From an uncultured Planctomycetaceae bacterium (GTDB taxonomy: Bacteria > Planctomycetota > Planctomycetia > Planctomycetales > Planctomycetaceae): 36,100 nucleotides of DNA. The stretch spans positions 1-36,100 of the forward strand of contig CAIQIE010000378.1 in NCBI GenBank assembly GCA_903871805.1, given 5' to 3'. Shown here in pieces: positions 23,538 through 31,310 of this stretch; positions within the stretch are counted from its first letter, which is position 1; the number at the start of each line of letters is the position of its first letter. Made by a program: the position numbers and the translations under genes. The notes beneath the pieces are model-generated. The model was not told the origin of the DNA. It was given only the letters and a program-made list of their open reading frames with translations, and ran no database searches.

Positions 23538-24149
23538 ATGCCTTACACATTGCCGCCTCTGCCGTATGCTTATAACGCTCTGGAACCGCATATTGATGCT
23601 CGGACGATGGAGATTCACCATACCAAGCATCACCAGGCGTATATCAACAACGTGAATACCGCACTGGACGGGTCTCCTCTGGCCAGCAAGTCTGTTGAAG
23701 ATCTTGTGAAGGATCTGAATGCAGTTCCCGAAAGTATTCGCACCGTTGTTCGCAACAATGGCGGTGGCCATGCAAATCACGCACTGTTCTGGACGATTTT
23801 GTCGCCGAACGGTGGTGGAGTGCCGGCTGGGGATCTGGCAGCAGCGATCAACGCGGCATTTGGAACATTCGATCACTTCAAAGAGCAGTTCAACAAAGCT
23901 GCAACGACGCGATTTGGCAGTGGCTGGGCCTGGCTGAGTGTGCGAGCGGACGGCACGCTGGTGGTGGAGAGCACTGCGAATCAGGATACTCCGTTGTCCG
24001 ACGGGCGGACTCCTATTCTTGGACTGGACGTTTGGGAACACGCCTACTACCTGAATTACCAGAATCGTCGTCCCGATTACATCGGTGCATTTTGGAACCT
24101 TGTGAACTGGGCGGAAGTGGCGCGTCGCTTTGCTGCAGCGAAGGGCTGA
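23538..24149 (+). CDS. sodA: superoxide dismutase, Mn type
   Basis: The 203-residue protein is a full-length Fe/Mn superoxide dismutase converting superoxide to oxygen and hydrogen peroxide. The metal ligands are H27 (EIHHTKHH), H81 ([11 protein letters not shown]), D164 and H168 (DVWEHAYYL). The pattern GGHANH together with Q149 in ANQDTPL places the active-site Gln where Mn enzymes have it (Fe enzymes use a Gln near residue 70), so the Mn form is likely, although metal preference can be relaxed. No signal peptide is seen, so it is cytoplasmic. GGAG about 7 bases upstream supports the start. It has its own terminator at 24198 and appears monocistronic. Confidence 0.96.
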   Translation: MPYTLPPLPYAYNALEPHIDARTMEIHHTKHHQAYINNVNTALDGSPLASKSVEDLVKDLNAVPESIRTVVRNNGGGHANHALFWTILSPNGGGVPAGDLAAAINAAFGTFDHFKEQFNKAATTRFGSGWAWLSVRADGTLVVESTANQDTPLSDGRTPILGLDVWEHAYYLNYQNRRPDYIGAFWNLVNWAEVARRFAAAKG

Positions 24150-24197
24150 CAGTCCCCTGATTCATCATGAGTTCTGCTCGAACGATTATCAAATTGG

Positions 24198-24230
24198 CCC
24201 CCGTGAATTGTTTCATGGGGGTTTTTCTTT
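24198..24230 (+). terminator. rho-independent terminator of sodA
   Basis: CCCCCGTGAA (24198-24207) pairs with TTCATGGGGG (24212-24221) through nine Watson-Crick pairs and one G-U pair, loop TTGT, then TTTTTCTTT. It lies 48 bases after the sodA stop and is the strongest terminator in the window. Confidence 0.92.
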
Positions 24231-24738
24231 GGTAAAGCGAGTGATTTAGGGGACCAATTTCTTCGTTAGATAGACCCCCGGGTGATGATTGACAATCCAC
24301 GGGGTAATTGACTTGTTCGTCCCATCGTGATAGACTGTTTGCGTCATGACCAGTGACATTCGGTACGATGCGGCGGTGTTTTTATTGACTGTACCGTGCT
24401 AAGTGATTGGGACTTCGTGTTCCGGAGAGCATGGGGTGTTCCGGAGGTTTTCGCGGCATGATATGTCGCACGGGATGCCTGAGGTGTTTTTCTGAGGCAG
24501 TGGTTCCCCTCGCGTGCTGGTTGGACGCTGGGATTTTCGTCGAAAAAATTACGGGCTTCAGTTGCTGTGTATTCTGATGGCTGCGGGATCTGAAGGATAG
24601 TTTTTTCGTTTCGGGTCTGGTTTGGAAAACCGGGCCTGAGGAATTTTGTCGCTGGGATCTGATTGGCTTTCAGCGGACGCGTTCAGGTGGTTTCGGTAAG
24701 AAAATTTTTGTGTTGTGAAACGGCAAAGGAGTTTGCTC
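24231..24738. other. 508-base gap before a small unknown gene
   Basis: With the sodA tail this makes a 589-base space between coding regions. A sigma70-like pair TTGACT (24308-24313) and TAGACT (24331-24336) with 17-base spacing lies about 400 bases before the next gene, so a long leader is possible. The downstream part is GT-rich with several GTGTTTTT-like runs. No RNA gene or riboswitch fold could be recognised by eye. Confidence 0.35.
24308..24336 (+). promoter_or_regulatory. candidate sigma70-type promoter
   Basis: TTGACT and TAGACT are separated by exactly 17 bases, with five of six and four of six consensus matches. The nearest downstream gene starts at 24739, implying a roughly 390-base leader or an unannotated transcript. 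Confidence 0.3.
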
Positions 24739-25050
24739 ATGGCTCGAGTCTTCACATTCCCCCGTGCAGCTCGCGGTTCAAAGATTTTTCGTGTTGAATG
24801 GAAAAAGGACACACCGATAATGGCAGAGTACGTTGTCCAGACGGCAGCAACTTCCACGGTGGTGGTTCACGATTCCGCCGGGAAGGAGCACATCCTTGTG
24901 GGTAAGGAACTCCTGCGTCAGTTTGGGTTGACGGCAGAAGAGGCTGTGTGTCGGGAGTTTGAGCGAATCGCAACCATGGTTTCCCGGCATGGTGGCAACC
25001 CCATGAATGCAGTTTTGCAGTCTGCAAAGCTTGGCAAGTTACTGGGCTGA
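24739..25050 (+). CDS. small hypothetical protein (103 aa)
   Basis: I do not recognise this family. The 103-residue protein has a basic N-terminus (MARVFTFPRAARGSKIFRVEW), a central beta-rich part (AEYVVQTAATSTVVVHDSAGKEHILVGKELLRQFGL) and a helical C-terminus (AEEAVCREFERIATMVSRHGG). It has no signal peptide or membrane segment. The start at 24739 is preferred because AAAGGAG lies 7 bases upstream; an internal ATG at 24820, with a more distant AAAGGA, would give 76 residues. It stands alone, convergent with mraY. Codon use looks like that of its neighbours. Confidence 0.6.
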   Translation: MARVFTFPRAARGSKIFRVEWKKDTPIMAEYVVQTAATSTVVVHDSAGKEHILVGKELLRQFGLTAEEAVCREFERIATMVSRHGGNPMNAVLQSAKLGKLLG

Positions 25051-25142
25051 CTAAGCGTGTCTGGTGGTCTGGCGGATTGATGATTGTTCCGCTGTCATTG
25101 TCGAGATCAGGTTGCTGTACGTGGGGCTGCTTCTGGCTGGTG

Positions 25143-26192
25143 TTATGAACAAAAGCCACCTGCGATGACCGCGCTGATTGCCGCAACCAGCCAGAACCAC
25201 CTGACGATTTTTCGCTCCGATTTTTGCTGAAAAACGAAGTGGTTATGCAGCGGGCTGCATAACAGCAGTCTGTTGCGGGTCCGTCGAAACCAGGCGACCT
25301 GTGCAATCACGCTGAGTGTTTCTATCAGGAACACGGAACCGCAGACGGGGAGCACCAGTTCTCGGCCGCCGGCCAGGGCGATCACTGCCAGCAGTGCTCC
25401 CGCCGGCAGCGATCCGGTATCACCCATGAAGACTCGGGCTGGGTGGCGATTGAACCATAGGAATCCCAGTGCCGATGCAGAAAGCGAAGCGGCTATGACC
25501 GCCAGCCCGGACGTTTCGGGGTGAACTGCAAGTATCCACGCCAGAGCGGCAGAGGTTGTTGCCAGGCAACCTGCGGCGAGTCCATCGAGTCCATCGGTGA
25601 GGTTGACTGCATTGGAAACTGCAACAATGACCAGCACTGACCAGGGCAGGAAGATGACCAGCGAGCCGGAGAGAAGCGATCTCTGCCAGATTGCAGTGTC
25701 TGTTGGAGTGTTGGTGGTTGGATGAAACAACCACAAACAGATGCTGATGCCGCTGGCCAGAGCGACCTGCCAAAGGAATTTCTGGCGGACGCTGAGTCCC
25801 TGTTTTCTGGTTCGGGCTTTGATCAGATCGTCCCATGCTCCGAGAGCCCCGAAAGCGAGGGCGGTGCCGATTCCAAGGACTCGTATTTCCATCGTCAGTG
25901 ATGGCGCGGGGGTTAGTGCGATTCCGCAGCACACAGCCAAAAGAATAAGTAGTCCGCCCATCGTAGGCGTGCCACTTTTGGCGGAATGCAGTTGATTCAG
26001 CCGCGCGGAATCGCTGGCCACTCGTTCCTGAAAATGGCGTTTGAGCCAGGAAATCAGCGGGGCGCCGAAGCAGAGGCAGATTCCAAGGGCAATGGCGCTG
26101 GAGATGAGCACAGGCTGCAGAACCGGGAGAGTTTCCGCGACAGCTAACTGGAAGTGCTGGGAGATTGTGGGGCTGAGCGAATCGGAGTTCAT
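25143..26192 (-). CDS. mraY: phospho-N-acetylmuramoyl-pentapeptide transferase
   Basis: The 349-residue membrane protein matches MraY, which makes lipid I from UDP-MurNAc-pentapeptide and undecaprenyl phosphate. Family motifs appear in order: KSGTPTMGG (72-80), the Asp pair D121-D122 in GAWDDLIK, NLTDGLDGLA (197-206), FMGDTGSL with D258 (255-262), and PLHNHF at 314-319. About ten hydrophobic helices are visible. The usual HHH of the last motif is HNH here (N317), and the Glu normally following is Val. The start at 26192 fits the normal N-terminus; the in-phase frame to 26294 adds unlikely sequence. No other cell-wall (dcw) gene is in the window. Planctomycetes have thin, long-overlooked peptidoglycan, so a standalone mraY is of interest. 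It may share transcription with the gene 320 bases upstream. Confidence 0.9.
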   Translation of the reverse strand: MNSDSLSPTISQHFQLAVAETLPVLQPVLISSAIALGICLCFGAPLISWLKRHFQERVASDSARLNQLHSAKSGTPTMGGLLILLAVCCGIALTPAPSLTMEIRVLGIGTALAFGALGAWDDLIKARTRKQGLSVRQKFLWQVALASGISICLWLFHPTTNTPTDTAIWQRSLLSGSLVIFLPWSVLVIVAVSNAVNLTDGLDGLAAGCLATTSAALAWILAVHPETSGLAVIAASLSASALGFLWFNRHPARVFMGDTGSLPAGALLAVIALAGGRELVLPVCGSVFLIETLSVIAQVAWFRRTRNRLLLCSPLHNHFVFQQKSERKIVRWFWLVAAISAVIAGGFCS

Positions 26193-26512
26193 CAGGCGTA
26201 TGTCACAATCAGGCGGTCTTACTGTCTGCACAGTTGGGACCAATAAGGTCCTGTCGGTCACCGTTTTACGAGCCGGGGATCGATGAGTGATCAATTCTAA
26301 TCGCAGTGTACAGGTAGAGCAGAGGTGCGTGGAGGAGGAAGTTCAAATGTGCGCAGGATCAAGGGATACACGGCGATTGGTGGAATGAAAAGGAGCAGTC
26401 TGGGTGTTGGCTATCTTTGATGCTGCGGAGACAATCGGTTGTTGGTTCGGCAGCGGGATTTCGGTGTTCAGAGAGCAGAAGTGAGATGCCCTGATGTTGG
26501 TGGTGACCGGGA
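26193..26512. other. 320-base gap between ftr and mraY
   Basis: No gene is supported. The stretch is G/T-rich on the plus strand and could hold an mraY promoter reading leftward, but I found no convincing hexamer pair or hairpin. Confidence 0.35.
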
Positions 26513-27445
26513 TCAAATGGGATGATTTTCCGGACGCAGCCAGACCCAGCTTTTTCCCAGCCGTCCGCCGTAATTTCCGGCGGTGATTTTCAGGATTCCG
26601 GGGACTGTGAGAGCAGCCTGGATGGAAGCCTGAGTGGCCAGACTCACGGTCGTCAGATCTCGACCATTGATGATGATTTCCATCACTGAGCGGACACCGT
26701 CGGGCAGTTGGGACTGGATGTTTGGGCGATCAAGCAGGGTTGGACAGAACTGATCGTTTGTGCTGGCGAAGAGAAATTTGTAGCGGCTACCGGCTTTGGA
26801 GCCGCTGGCCGCGACTCCGCCGGGAAAAGGAGTGATCACACCAGGCACGGATTCGCAGGCGGCCACAGCACGTTCAGCGGCTTCCAGTGATGCTTCTTCC
26901 GAAGTTGCCATGAACCACAGATTGCCGCCCATAATTCCGTCGAACCATGGGAAACGTCGATCAATACAGAATTCGCCGCCCATCGTTGGGACGACCCACA
27001 TCGTTCGGCCGAAGCGATTTTCCAGGCGTTCGAAGCCATCACCAAACCATGCCAGCTTGCGTCCAAGTTTGAACGAAGCGGGGCCGGATCCAGGAGCGAA
27101 GCAGCGGGTTGTGGGGCAGGTGAGAACATTTTGGCAGACACGTGCGAGGAGAGCTTTCTCCAATGCCTGTTCCCGATTTTTCCAGAACCTTGGGACATGA
27201 AGTTGACAGATCGCACCCGGGCGACCGTCGGGGGTTTCGAAGTCCGGGTCACCGCCGGGGCCGACGTAGCGATCGAGTCCGGCTTCGCAATCGCACATGA
27301 TGGAGGAGGACCCATGACCGGTTACGGCATGCAGCGCGTGGTCCAGCCACTTTCTGTCTCGAGCCGTGATGAGGAACTCGGTATAGAGGCTGCGAAAAGC
27401 TTCAGCGTAGGTATCTTCAACGAGATCAGACATGGAACGTGTCAT
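26513..27445 (-). CDS. fhcD: formylmethanofuran:tetrahydromethanopterin formyltransferase
   Basis: The 310-residue protein matches archaeal Ftr and bacterial FhcD along its length: VEDTYAEAF (9-17), the IMCDCEAGLDRYV block, TPDGRPGAICQ (71-81), NVLTCPTTRCF, ITPFPGGVAASGSKAGSRYKF (205-223), ERFCP-like DQFCPTL and ITAGNYGGRLGKSW (287-300). It transfers a formyl group between methanofuran (or its bacterial analogue) and tetrahydromethanopterin. In methylotrophs and planctomycetes the H4MPT pathway oxidises formaldehyde; the other subunits (FhcA, B, C) and Mch/Mtd are not in this window. An alternative ATG at 27433 would begin the protein at SDLVED. It lies 143 bases downstream of the cyclo-ligase gene on the same strand. 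Confidence 0.93.
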   Translation of the reverse strand: MTRSMSDLVEDTYAEAFRSLYTEFLITARDRKWLDHALHAVTGHGSSSIMCDCEAGLDRYVGPGGDPDFETPDGRPGAICQLHVPRFWKNREQALEKALLARVCQNVLTCPTTRCFAPGSGPASFKLGRKLAWFGDGFERLENRFGRTMWVVPTMGGEFCIDRRFPWFDGIMGGNLWFMATSEEASLEAAERAVAACESVPGVITPFPGGVAASGSKAGSRYKFLFASTNDQFCPTLLDRPNIQSQLPDGVRSVMEIIINGRDLTTVSLATQASIQAALTVPGILKITAGNYGGRLGKSWVWLRPENHPI

Positions 27446-27588
27446 CCGCCTGAGCAGCCTTTACCAGGATGGGGCTGCCTTGAGTATCCGACTGAGTTGA
27501 CTGTCACATCGCCAACGGTGAATTCCGGGAACTTTCACCGGGAAAACGGGGCTTCCAGGCAATGAAGCCATGCCGTACTTGATGTTGA

Positions 27589-28191
27589 TCAGGTACGACC
27601 CTGACCCGTGTAGACGTGCTCTTCGGTAATGATTTTATCCATGAAAATATCGTGATCAGCCACCGGGATCTCCTCGAAGAGCTGGCATTCGAACGCCAGA
27701 GCAACGAGTGGGGTGTCTGGTCGGGCGTGCTGGAGGAGTTTGTCGTAGTAACCTTTGCCGTGTCCCATACGAGCGCCTCGGCGATCGAAGCCAACGCCTG
27801 GCACCATGATGAGATCGAGTTCAGCGGCGCGAACTTGTTTTTCCGGCAGACCTCGAAGTTCTTTTCGGGGTTCCAGGATGCGATACATTCCGAGTTCCAG
27901 TTCGTCCATGCTGGCGAGTCGGAACATTTCCAGTTCCCCGTCATCGTTACACCATGGGACGACGATGGTTTTTCCGGACTGGAGTGCCAGTTCGAGGTCG
28001 TGGCGAGTGCGGACTTCGCTGCGGACATCGATATAAAACATCACCGTCGAAGCATGCGCGTATTCCGGAAGGGCCATGAAGGCACCTACGATACGTCGGC
28101 TGAGATCGTCCTTGTTTTCCTGAGCATTTCGATTGGCGTGCGCTTGCTTGCGAAGTGCGTCTTTGCGTTCCCGAATGGTGTCAGTGCTCAT
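27589..28191 (-). CDS. 5-formyltetrahydrofolate cyclo-ligase family protein
   Basis: The 200-residue protein matches the 5-formyl-THF cyclo-ligase (MTHFS) family, which uses ATP to convert 5-formyl-tetrahydrofolate to 5,10-methenyl-tetrahydrofolate. It has an N-terminal helix RKDALRKQAHANR, the strands VMFYIDVRSEV and TIVVPWC, and the signature MVPGVGFDRRGARMGHGKGY followed by YDK (129-151), containing the ATP-binding Gly-rich segment. The start at 28191 has GGAA 5 bases upstream; an in-phase frame to 28230 is less likely. It precedes fhcD on the same strand, suggesting a small one-carbon unit; bacterial cyclo-ligase paralogues in methylotrophs can act on pterin chemistry, so the exact substrate is uncertain. 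Confidence 0.9.
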   Translation of the reverse strand: MSTDTIRERKDALRKQAHANRNAQENKDDLSRRIVGAFMALPEYAHASTVMFYIDVRSEVRTRHDLELALQSGKTIVVPWCNDDGELEMFRLASMDELELGMYRILEPRKELRGLPEKQVRAAELDLIMVPGVGFDRRGARMGHGKGYYDKLLQHARPDTPLVALAFECQLFEEIPVADHDIFMDKIITEEHVYTGQGRT

Positions 28192-28623
28192 AAAGTTCCG
28201 GCAATCTGAGACGAGGAGGAAGAGGCGCATGCTGGAAACCTATCGTGTTCATGTTTCAGCATCGCCCTGAACAGCCTGTTTGCTGGTTTATAGTCATGGC
28301 GTGGGCCCCTGAACTACAGAACAGGCCGAAAAAAAACAGCATTCTCGCCAGGCAACGTGACTGTGCGGATTCCAGGAAACAGGCAATCTGCCCTATCTCA
28401 GAGAAATTTGTTACGAGGCACTGTTTGCTGACGCCAGTGCGGCCTGCTGACAATCGGCACGGCTTACTGGGATTTTGCAGGATTGGCTGGGCTGGTGAGA
28501 ATGTGGTTTTTTCATAGAATCCGGGGGTTCTTCGGGGCATCATTGATGATTGGCGGCTGCGTGGCGGACTTTCCGGATGACGGAATCGTTCAATGGCCTT
28601 CACTGAAGACGAGGATACAGTGA
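28192..28623. other. 432-base divergent intergenic region
   Basis: It should hold promoters for the minus-strand one-carbon genes and for the plus-strand permease. No gene, strong hairpin or clear hexamer pair was found. GAGG about 10 bases before 28624 is the permease ribosome-binding site. Confidence 0.35.
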
Positions 28624-29964
28624 ATGAACCAAACGCCCCGTTTCGGGCTGACGACGGCGACCTGTGTGGTCATTGCCAGCATGATTGGATCCGGGGTCTT
28701 TACGACGTCCGGGTATTCGATTGCATCTCTGGGCAGCCCATCGCTTGTACTGCTGGCCTGGCTGGTGGGTGGATTGGTTGCGATCTGTGGTGCGATTGCC
28801 TACGGAGAGTTAGCTCGCCGGCTGCCCGTTTCCGGGGGCGAGTATCTTTATCTGAGTCGCCGCCTGCACCCTTATTGGGGATTTCTGGCTGGCTGGGTAT
28901 CACTGACGGCTGGTTTCAGTGGCGCGATTGCCCTCGCGGCGGTTACGTTTGAGGTTTATGCGATCAAGACACGTCCGGATTGGCTTCCTGAGAACTTTTT
29001 GGCGGTTGCCGTAGTTTTGCTGTTTGGGCTGGGGCACGCGTTTCTGGCCCGTCTTGCTGCGAGTTTGCAGAATGTCGTCGTCATTGTCAAAGTCTTCGTT
29101 TTGGGGATTTTTCTGCTGGTTGCAGCCACAAAACTGGGGACACATTCGTGGTCATGGGCGAGCACTGTCACTGCCGGGCAGACTGGCGGGCTGTGGCAGG
29201 GAATTGAAGCATTTGCCAGTTCTGTGATGTGGATTTCCCTGAGTTTTGCCGGATTTAATGCTGGTATCTACATTGCATCGGAGGTTCGCAATCCGGAGTG
29301 GACTGTGCCAAGGTCACTGTGGATCGGGACCCTGGTGGTTACGATTTTGTATGTCCTGTTGAATGCTGTTTTTCTGACAGCGGTTCCGGTCGAGAAGATC
29401 CTGCTTCAGAAGGATGTCGCCGCCATAGCAGCAGCTGGTCTTGGTGGGCCTGGCCTGGAGGGTCTGATCCGATTTGCTGTTTCGCTGGGCACTTTATCGT
29501 CTGTGGCTGGAATGGTGATGACGGGTCCGCGAGTGTTTTCGAGGATGGCGGATGACGGGGTATTTCCTGCGTATTTTCGCAGTGGCGACCGCTCAACGAC
29601 CCGCACAGTCCTGTTGCAGACGGTCATGGCAATTCTGTTGATTTATGCCAGTGATTTCAGGGAATTGCTAAACTATTTAAGTGCAGTGCTGGCCTTGTCG
29701 TCGGCCCTGACGGTGGCGACGTTACTGTTTCCGGACCGACAGGAACCGGGCAATCGAATTGGTGGCAGTGTGGATACCGGAAAATTGAGGGTGACGTTCT
29801 TCGCGGCGTTGCTGTATGTTGTGGCGACGGTGGTTACTGCGGTGCTGATGGCGATGGACAATCCAAAGAACCTGATGGGATTGATGTGGACGATTGTCAG
29901 TGGAACAATTTTGTGGCTGGTGATCATCCGGATGAAAGGCAGCGGTGCCGGGAAGTCCGGTTGA
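28624..29964 (+). CDS. APC-superfamily amino acid permease
   Basis: The 446-residue protein has 12 predicted helices and the APC signature in helix 1, VIASMIGSGVFTTSG (about 16-30), whose unwound GSG binds the amino-acid carboxylate in characterised transporters. Helix 2-3 contains ICGAIAYGELARRLPVSGGEYLYLSR, another family hallmark, and helix 6 reads WISLSFAGFNAGIYIASEVRNPEWTVPR in segments typical of LAT-like members. It probably imports an amino acid or related compound by proton coupling; substrate cannot be predicted. GAGG lies about 10 bases upstream of the ATG. It is followed by 251 bases with no visible feature before the prenyl synthase gene. Confidence 0.9.
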   Translation: MNQTPRFGLTTATCVVIASMIGSGVFTTSGYSIASLGSPSLVLLAWLVGGLVAICGAIAYGELARRLPVSGGEYLYLSRRLHPYWGFLAGWVSLTAGFSGAIALAAVTFEVYAIKTRPDWLPENFLAVAVVLLFGLGHAFLARLAASLQNVVVIVKVFVLGIFLLVAATKLGTHSWSWASTVTAGQTGGLWQGIEAFASSVMWISLSFAGFNAGIYIASEVRNPEWTVPRSLWIGTLVVTILYVLLNAVFLTAVPVEKILLQKDVAAIAAAGLGGPGLEGLIRFAVSLGTLSSVAGMVMTGPRVFSRMADDGVFPAYFRSGDRSTTRTVLLQTVMAILLIYASDFRELLNYLSAVLALSSALTVATLLFPDRQEPGNRIGGSVDTGKLRVTFFAALLYVVATVVTAVLMAMDNPKNLMGLMWTIVSGTILWLVIIRMKGSGAGKSG

Positions 29965-30215
29965 TGGGGACTGGTGGCCAGGAGGAAATCGTTCCGGGTT
30001 CGCAGAAGAATTCCGTGCAAACTACGCCGTTTTGTCGTTGGATGCACTGAATCATGGCAGAAGATGGGGGGGCCTGGATTGTTCGAACGCCTGATAGTGT
30101 TACCATGCAACACAGGTGGCGTCAGCGGCTGGTGAATTGCCGTTTGCGGGATAAGCCATTTTCTGGACAGGGCTATGGCCCGAAGTGGGACGGGGCGGGT
30201 TGGCCCTGCTGATTT

Positions 30216-31310
30216 ATGGCGAGCGAGGCACTTCAGCAACGGATTGCGGGACTGCGAAAGCAGGTTGAGGCGGAGTTGTCGCGCAGTGTTCGTAGTCGTC
30301 CGTGGCCGGCCAGTCTGCAATCGGCAGTGGACTACAGTTTGATGGCTGGAGGCAAGCGACTGCGTCCTGTGCTGGTGTTGCTGGCGAACGAGGTGTGTGG
30401 TGGCCGTCTTGAAGACGCCTGGCCGGCAGCATGTGCGATTGAGATGATTCACACTTATTCGCTGATCCATGATGATCTTCCGGCCATGGATAACGACGAC
30501 TACCGGCGTGGTCGACTGACAAACCACAGGGTGTATGGAGAGGCTCTTGCGATTCTGGCGGGGGACGCGCTGCTGACGCTGGCCTTTGAGAAGCTCGGCG
30601 AGACTGAATTGGGAGTTGACATTCAGGCAGACCTGATGCGAGTTCTTGCCGTGGCTGCGGGTGGCGGTGGGATGGTTGGAGGCCAGGTGCTGGATCTGGA
30701 GGCCGAGCGAGGGCCGTTCCCGACATCACCAGAACAGTCGTTGTCGCCATCCGCAGTGTCAGAAGAAAGCAGACGGGCGACAGAAAATACGCTAAAGGGC
30801 GGTTGTTCGGACGCACAAGTTGCGGTCCCTGATCAGAGGCAGAATCTGCCTTCTGGCGAGCAGTCGGGTGGCCCTTTGAGAAAAAAATTGGAAATAGTCG
30901 GCAACGTTTCCAGCCGAACTGCGGTGCCAAACGTAGAAGAACTGAATCGTATCCATAGAATGAAGACGGGAGCGCTGATTGCCGCGTCACTGGAAATGGG
31001 GGCCACCTCGGCCCGGGCAACGCGGGAACAGCGGAAACAACTGGTGCATTACGGTCACTGTATTGGACTGGCATTTCAGATCGCGGATGATGTTCTGGAT
31101 GTCACGGGCGACGCGGTGAAACTTGGAAAGACGCCGGGTCGGGATGTGGACCTGGGAAAACTGACATACCCAGCGTTGCTGGGGCTGGATTCCAGTCGAC
31201 AGAAAGCCATGGAACTGGTTCAGGAGGCCTGCGACACCCTGAAGTGTTTTGGGGAGCGGGGTCACTGGCTTGAGGAACTGGCTCGTTTTATTGTGGAAAG
31301 AGATCACTGA
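30216..31310 (+). CDS. polyprenyl diphosphate synthase with large internal insertion
   Basis: The 364-residue protein is a short-chain trans-isoprenyl diphosphate synthase (farnesyl/geranylgeranyl type), condensing IPP with allylic diphosphates. It shows GGKRLRP (45-51), the first Asp-rich motif HDDLPAMDND (D86, D87, D92), GGQVLDLEAE (155-164), the RMKTGALI block (248-255) and the second Asp-rich motif QIADDVLD (288-295). Between DLEAE and the helix that leads to RMKTGALI, where homologues have about ten residues, there are about 75 (166-240), polar and Ser/Glu/Gln-rich with no recognised domain. The frame is maintained through it. The length is therefore about 65 longer than the usual 295-300. 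Its stop overlaps the dxs start by one base (TGATG), indicating a coupled operon. Confidence 0.9.
   Translation: MASEALQQRIAGLRKQVEAELSRSVRSRPWPASLQSAVDYSLMAGGKRLRPVLVLLANEVCGGRLEDAWPAACAIEMIHTYSLIHDDLPAMDNDDYRRGRLTNHRVYGEALAILAGDALLTLAFEKLGETELGVDIQADLMRVLAVAAGGGGMVGGQVLDLEAERGPFPTSPEQSLSPSAVSEESRRATENTLKGGCSDAQVAVPDQRQNLPSGEQSGGPLRKKLEIVGNVSSRTAVPNVEELNRIHRMKTGALIAASLEMGATSARATREQRKQLVHYGHCIGLAFQIADDVLDVTGDAVKLGKTPGRDVDLGKLTYPALLGLDSSRQKAMELVQEACDTLKCFGERGHWLEELARFIVERDH

Noticed and set aside
29673-31074. Two minus-strand frames of about 285 codons across the permease and prenyl synthase genes
   Set aside because: Both lie opposite well-supported genes and read as low-complexity Pro/Ser/Thr/Arg sequence.
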